Origin: Chondrilla cf. caribensis
Taxonomy: Eukaryota > Porifera > Demospongiae > Chondrillida > Chondrillidae
DNA: 64,000 nt
Reading direction: 5' to 3'
Assembly (NCBI GenBank): GCA_964020155.1
Contig: OZ026549.1
Location: 3,016,133-3,080,132 of the forward strand
Within the stretch, counting starts at the first letter, position 1. Each line of letters starts with the position of its first letter. This document shows, in pieces, positions 62,504 through 64,000 of the stretch. The notes beneath the pieces are model-generated. The model had not been told where the DNA came from. It saw only the letters and a program-made list of their open reading frames with translations, and made no database searches. The position numbers and the translations under genes are program-made.

Positions 62504-64000
62504 AATTCGTCTGTGCTGGTTAGCCAACAGTGTACATTTCGGCTCCCAGGTTCCCTTGAGGTAACTGTGGTGATTGATGGGTACACAGTTGACTCTACTC
62601 AGTCCTCACCAGCTTCACTACCACTAGGAACAGCTCTTGTGTTGGTGTGTAGAGTCAGTGGAATACCACAGAGACAGATCAAATATAAATGGACATGTCC
62701 AGATGGTCCATGTGAACATCCAGGATTTGTGGGGAGAAAGGTTGCTAACGGCAATATTCTAGCAGTCAATATAACTTCTGCCAGTGATGGAGGAACGTAC
62801 ACTTGTGAAGTATCAAGAGATGAGGCAGATGGGGGATATAGCCAAAGTTACATTCTCAGTGTTTCAGGTCAATAATGCATTCACACAGATACGTGCACAC
62901 ATCAAAAACACTTTTATTCTTATAAAAATGCATGAAATGAGTACTCTCATTTTCATTATAGGAGGACATGTTATCCACAGTTATGGGAGGCTTGTCCACT
63001 TTGAGCATGTAATCACTAGAGGAGATCAGCTTCTACCACCTGGTGATACAGCAGCACCTGGAAGAATGGACTGCATAAGAACTGCACCAGAAAATGCCAG
63101 TTTTCAATTGGCCAATCCCAAGCCATCCCAGAATTTTGTATATCAAGGTGTTGAGGATCCCCCCAACCCTCAAATGGCTACTTTACTATTCAATCGATCA
63201 TACTTGTCAATGAATACTTTTGAAAATACAGAGGGTTTCTGTGTGAGATCATTGACATACTTTTATATCTTTTTATCAGCAGGTACATACCTACAATATG
63301 CACAGATTCAATATAGCTTTTTTCTAATATTTCAGTCTATTTTGTCATCTCTGGCAGGTAAATTACCCAATGTGACCATCGTGAGTGCTGAGCCGAGCAC
63401 CACTGATACAAGTATTGAAATAGACATTCCTGTCAGCTCAGATATTACTAGACCCATTGTAGGATATGAACATCACGTCTTTGGAGTGACACTGCAGGGA
63501 GAGTACAGAAGTATTGGGTCAAGTAGACAATATACATTCTCATCACTAGTCCCAGGTGCTAGGTACACTGTAGTAGTGCAGGGATTGAGTGGAACTGCAG
63601 GTGATAGGAGTCAGCATGTCACAAGAAGAGATGTCAAAACTACAGAAACAAGTGAGGGCTATAGTAAATTGATAACTAAGGATTATTTGGTAAGGCAGTA
63701 TTCTGAAGTATTCTGTATACTATGGCATGGTTCATGCTATCACTTTTGAAATGCAACAATTATGATAATTATAATTTGGATTCTATCAATTTAGAACCAT
63801 CAGTTCCAAGGCACATTATTATACGTGTACATCATAGGTGTAGAAACACTTTCTGCTTTGGGGGAGGGGGGCTACCTCTGTAATAGAAATGTACTATAGG
63901 TCTACACGCGAAGAAACGCATAGTAAACGCAAGTGGGAATTTGAATTTAAACACTAGTAGATTATTTCAAAGAAAACAGTCAGTAGTTTTAACAGGGTGC
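60839..64000 (+). CDS. G6: beta-type Ig/FN3 receptor, 5' part (continues past window)
   Basis: Exons join 60839-60917 (signal), 62550-62867 (Ig), 62962-63282 (D2) and 63358-63651 (FN3 D3). The sum is 1012 bases, leaving phase 1 for the next exon as in all copies. All four exons are open, so this is the only beta copy with an intact visible 5' half. D4, stalk and tail must lie to the right. The intron after D3 carries the decoy D4 start (63793) and the same insertion as G1, which makes G6 and G1 closest relatives. Predicted product: surface receptor whose tail, if like G1, bears an ITAM. Confidence 0.8.
60918..62549 (+). other. G6 intron 1
   Basis: 1.6-kb intron similar to intron 1 of G5 and, in its first 580 bases, to G3. 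Contains the conserved block around 61465-61560 and a CA tract at 62429-62500. No gene. Confidence 0.55.
62429..62500. repeat. (CA)n microsatellite
   Basis: CA repeat with CGTACG and GCACG interruptions, 50 bases before the Ig exon. Confidence 0.95.
62550..62867 (+). CDS. G6 exon: Ig domain (D1)
   Basis: 318 bases, phase 1-1. LVLVCRVSG, KYKWTCPDGPC, SDGGTYTCEVS: intact Ig core with the extra Cys pair. Confidence 0.85.
62962..63282 (+). CDS. G6 exon: D2 divergent Ig-like domain
   Basis: 321 bases, open. GGHVIHSYGRLVH, GRMDCIRTAPENASF, TLLFNRSYLSMN, EGFCV, LSAG. Reference intact beta D2. The spacing of the two cysteines and the L-x-M ... E-G-F-C strand suggests an Ig-like fold without the usual Trp. 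Confidence 0.8.
63358..63651 (+). CDS. G6 exon: first FN3 domain (D3)
   Basis: 294 bases, phase 1-1. GKLPNVTIVSAEP and LVPGARYTVVVQGLS. Confidence 0.8.
63793..63816 (+). other. Decoy copy of the D4 exon start (G6)
   Basis: TTTAG then AACCATCAGTTCCAAGG, as in G1 (749) and G3 (17556). The true D4 exon should lie about 700 bases further, outside the window. Confidence 0.55.

Noticed and set aside
62784..63749. A single 321-codon gene in G6
   Set aside because: It begins out of frame inside the Ig exon and reads through two introns; the splice sites match the family exon plan.

Overview
The window looks like animal (metazoan) nuclear DNA. It is AT-rich and intron-containing, with eukaryotic transposons, long CA/TG microsatellites, and exons coding immunoglobulin (Ig) and fibronectin type III (FN3) modules. 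A demosponge is my best guess, from the style of the receptor proteins and the genome texture. This is an inference (about 60%); a cnidarian or another early-branching animal is possible.

The main content is a head-to-tail array, all on the plus strand, of six copies (G1 to G6) of one receptor gene family. The full layout is: signal-peptide exon, Ig exon (D1), divergent Ig-like exon (D2), FN3 exon (D3), FN3 exon (D4), a 36-base Pro/Thr stalk exon, and one exon for the transmembrane helix plus cytoplasmic tail. Every intron is phase 1, so each internal exon is a symmetric 1-1 module. There are two classes. Alpha genes (G2, G4) start MENIGKVYL and have a long tail with an ITIM-like site and DPxxLYT repeats. 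Beta genes (G1, G3, G5, G6) start MSYIKRIF where that exon is present and end in a motif matching the ITAM consensus. Alpha and beta alternate (beta, alpha, beta, alpha, beta, beta), which suggests duplication of a two-gene unit.

By region: 1-2702 is the 3' part of G1. 2703-8434 is intergenic, with a pogo/Tigger remnant and a small TIR element. 8435-14836 is G2, complete in layout but with a TAG in D2. 16061-18627 is G3, decayed: no ATG, no Ig exon, frameshifts. 23468-30866 is G4, the most intact copy, with one frameshift in the tail. 34068-58489 is G5, a dead mosaic copy split by several insertions. 60839-64000 is the 5' part of G6, which continues beyond the window and closely matches G1.

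G5 is a nest of mobile DNA: a 1.85-kb inverted dimer (34401-36250); a Merlin/ISXO2-like DNA transposon with perfect 57-bp inverted repeats and a two-exon transposase (42442-46263); a 48948-49593 TIR element; a near-intact CR1/L2-like LINE whose PHD-finger ORF1 and endonuclease-RT ORF2 share a frame and are separated by one TAG (about 49635-54340); and a TTA-flanked element carrying a 230-bp minisatellite (55003-57637). Several GC-apex palindromes with unrelated arms are scattered through the window.

Inferred biology: these are single-pass cell-surface receptors with adhesive or ligand-binding ectodomains and phosphotyrosine signalling tails of apparently opposite or complementary type. They evolve by tandem duplication, exon loss and exchange between copies. 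This resembles known allorecognition and immune receptor clusters in architecture only; nothing in the sequence proves that role.
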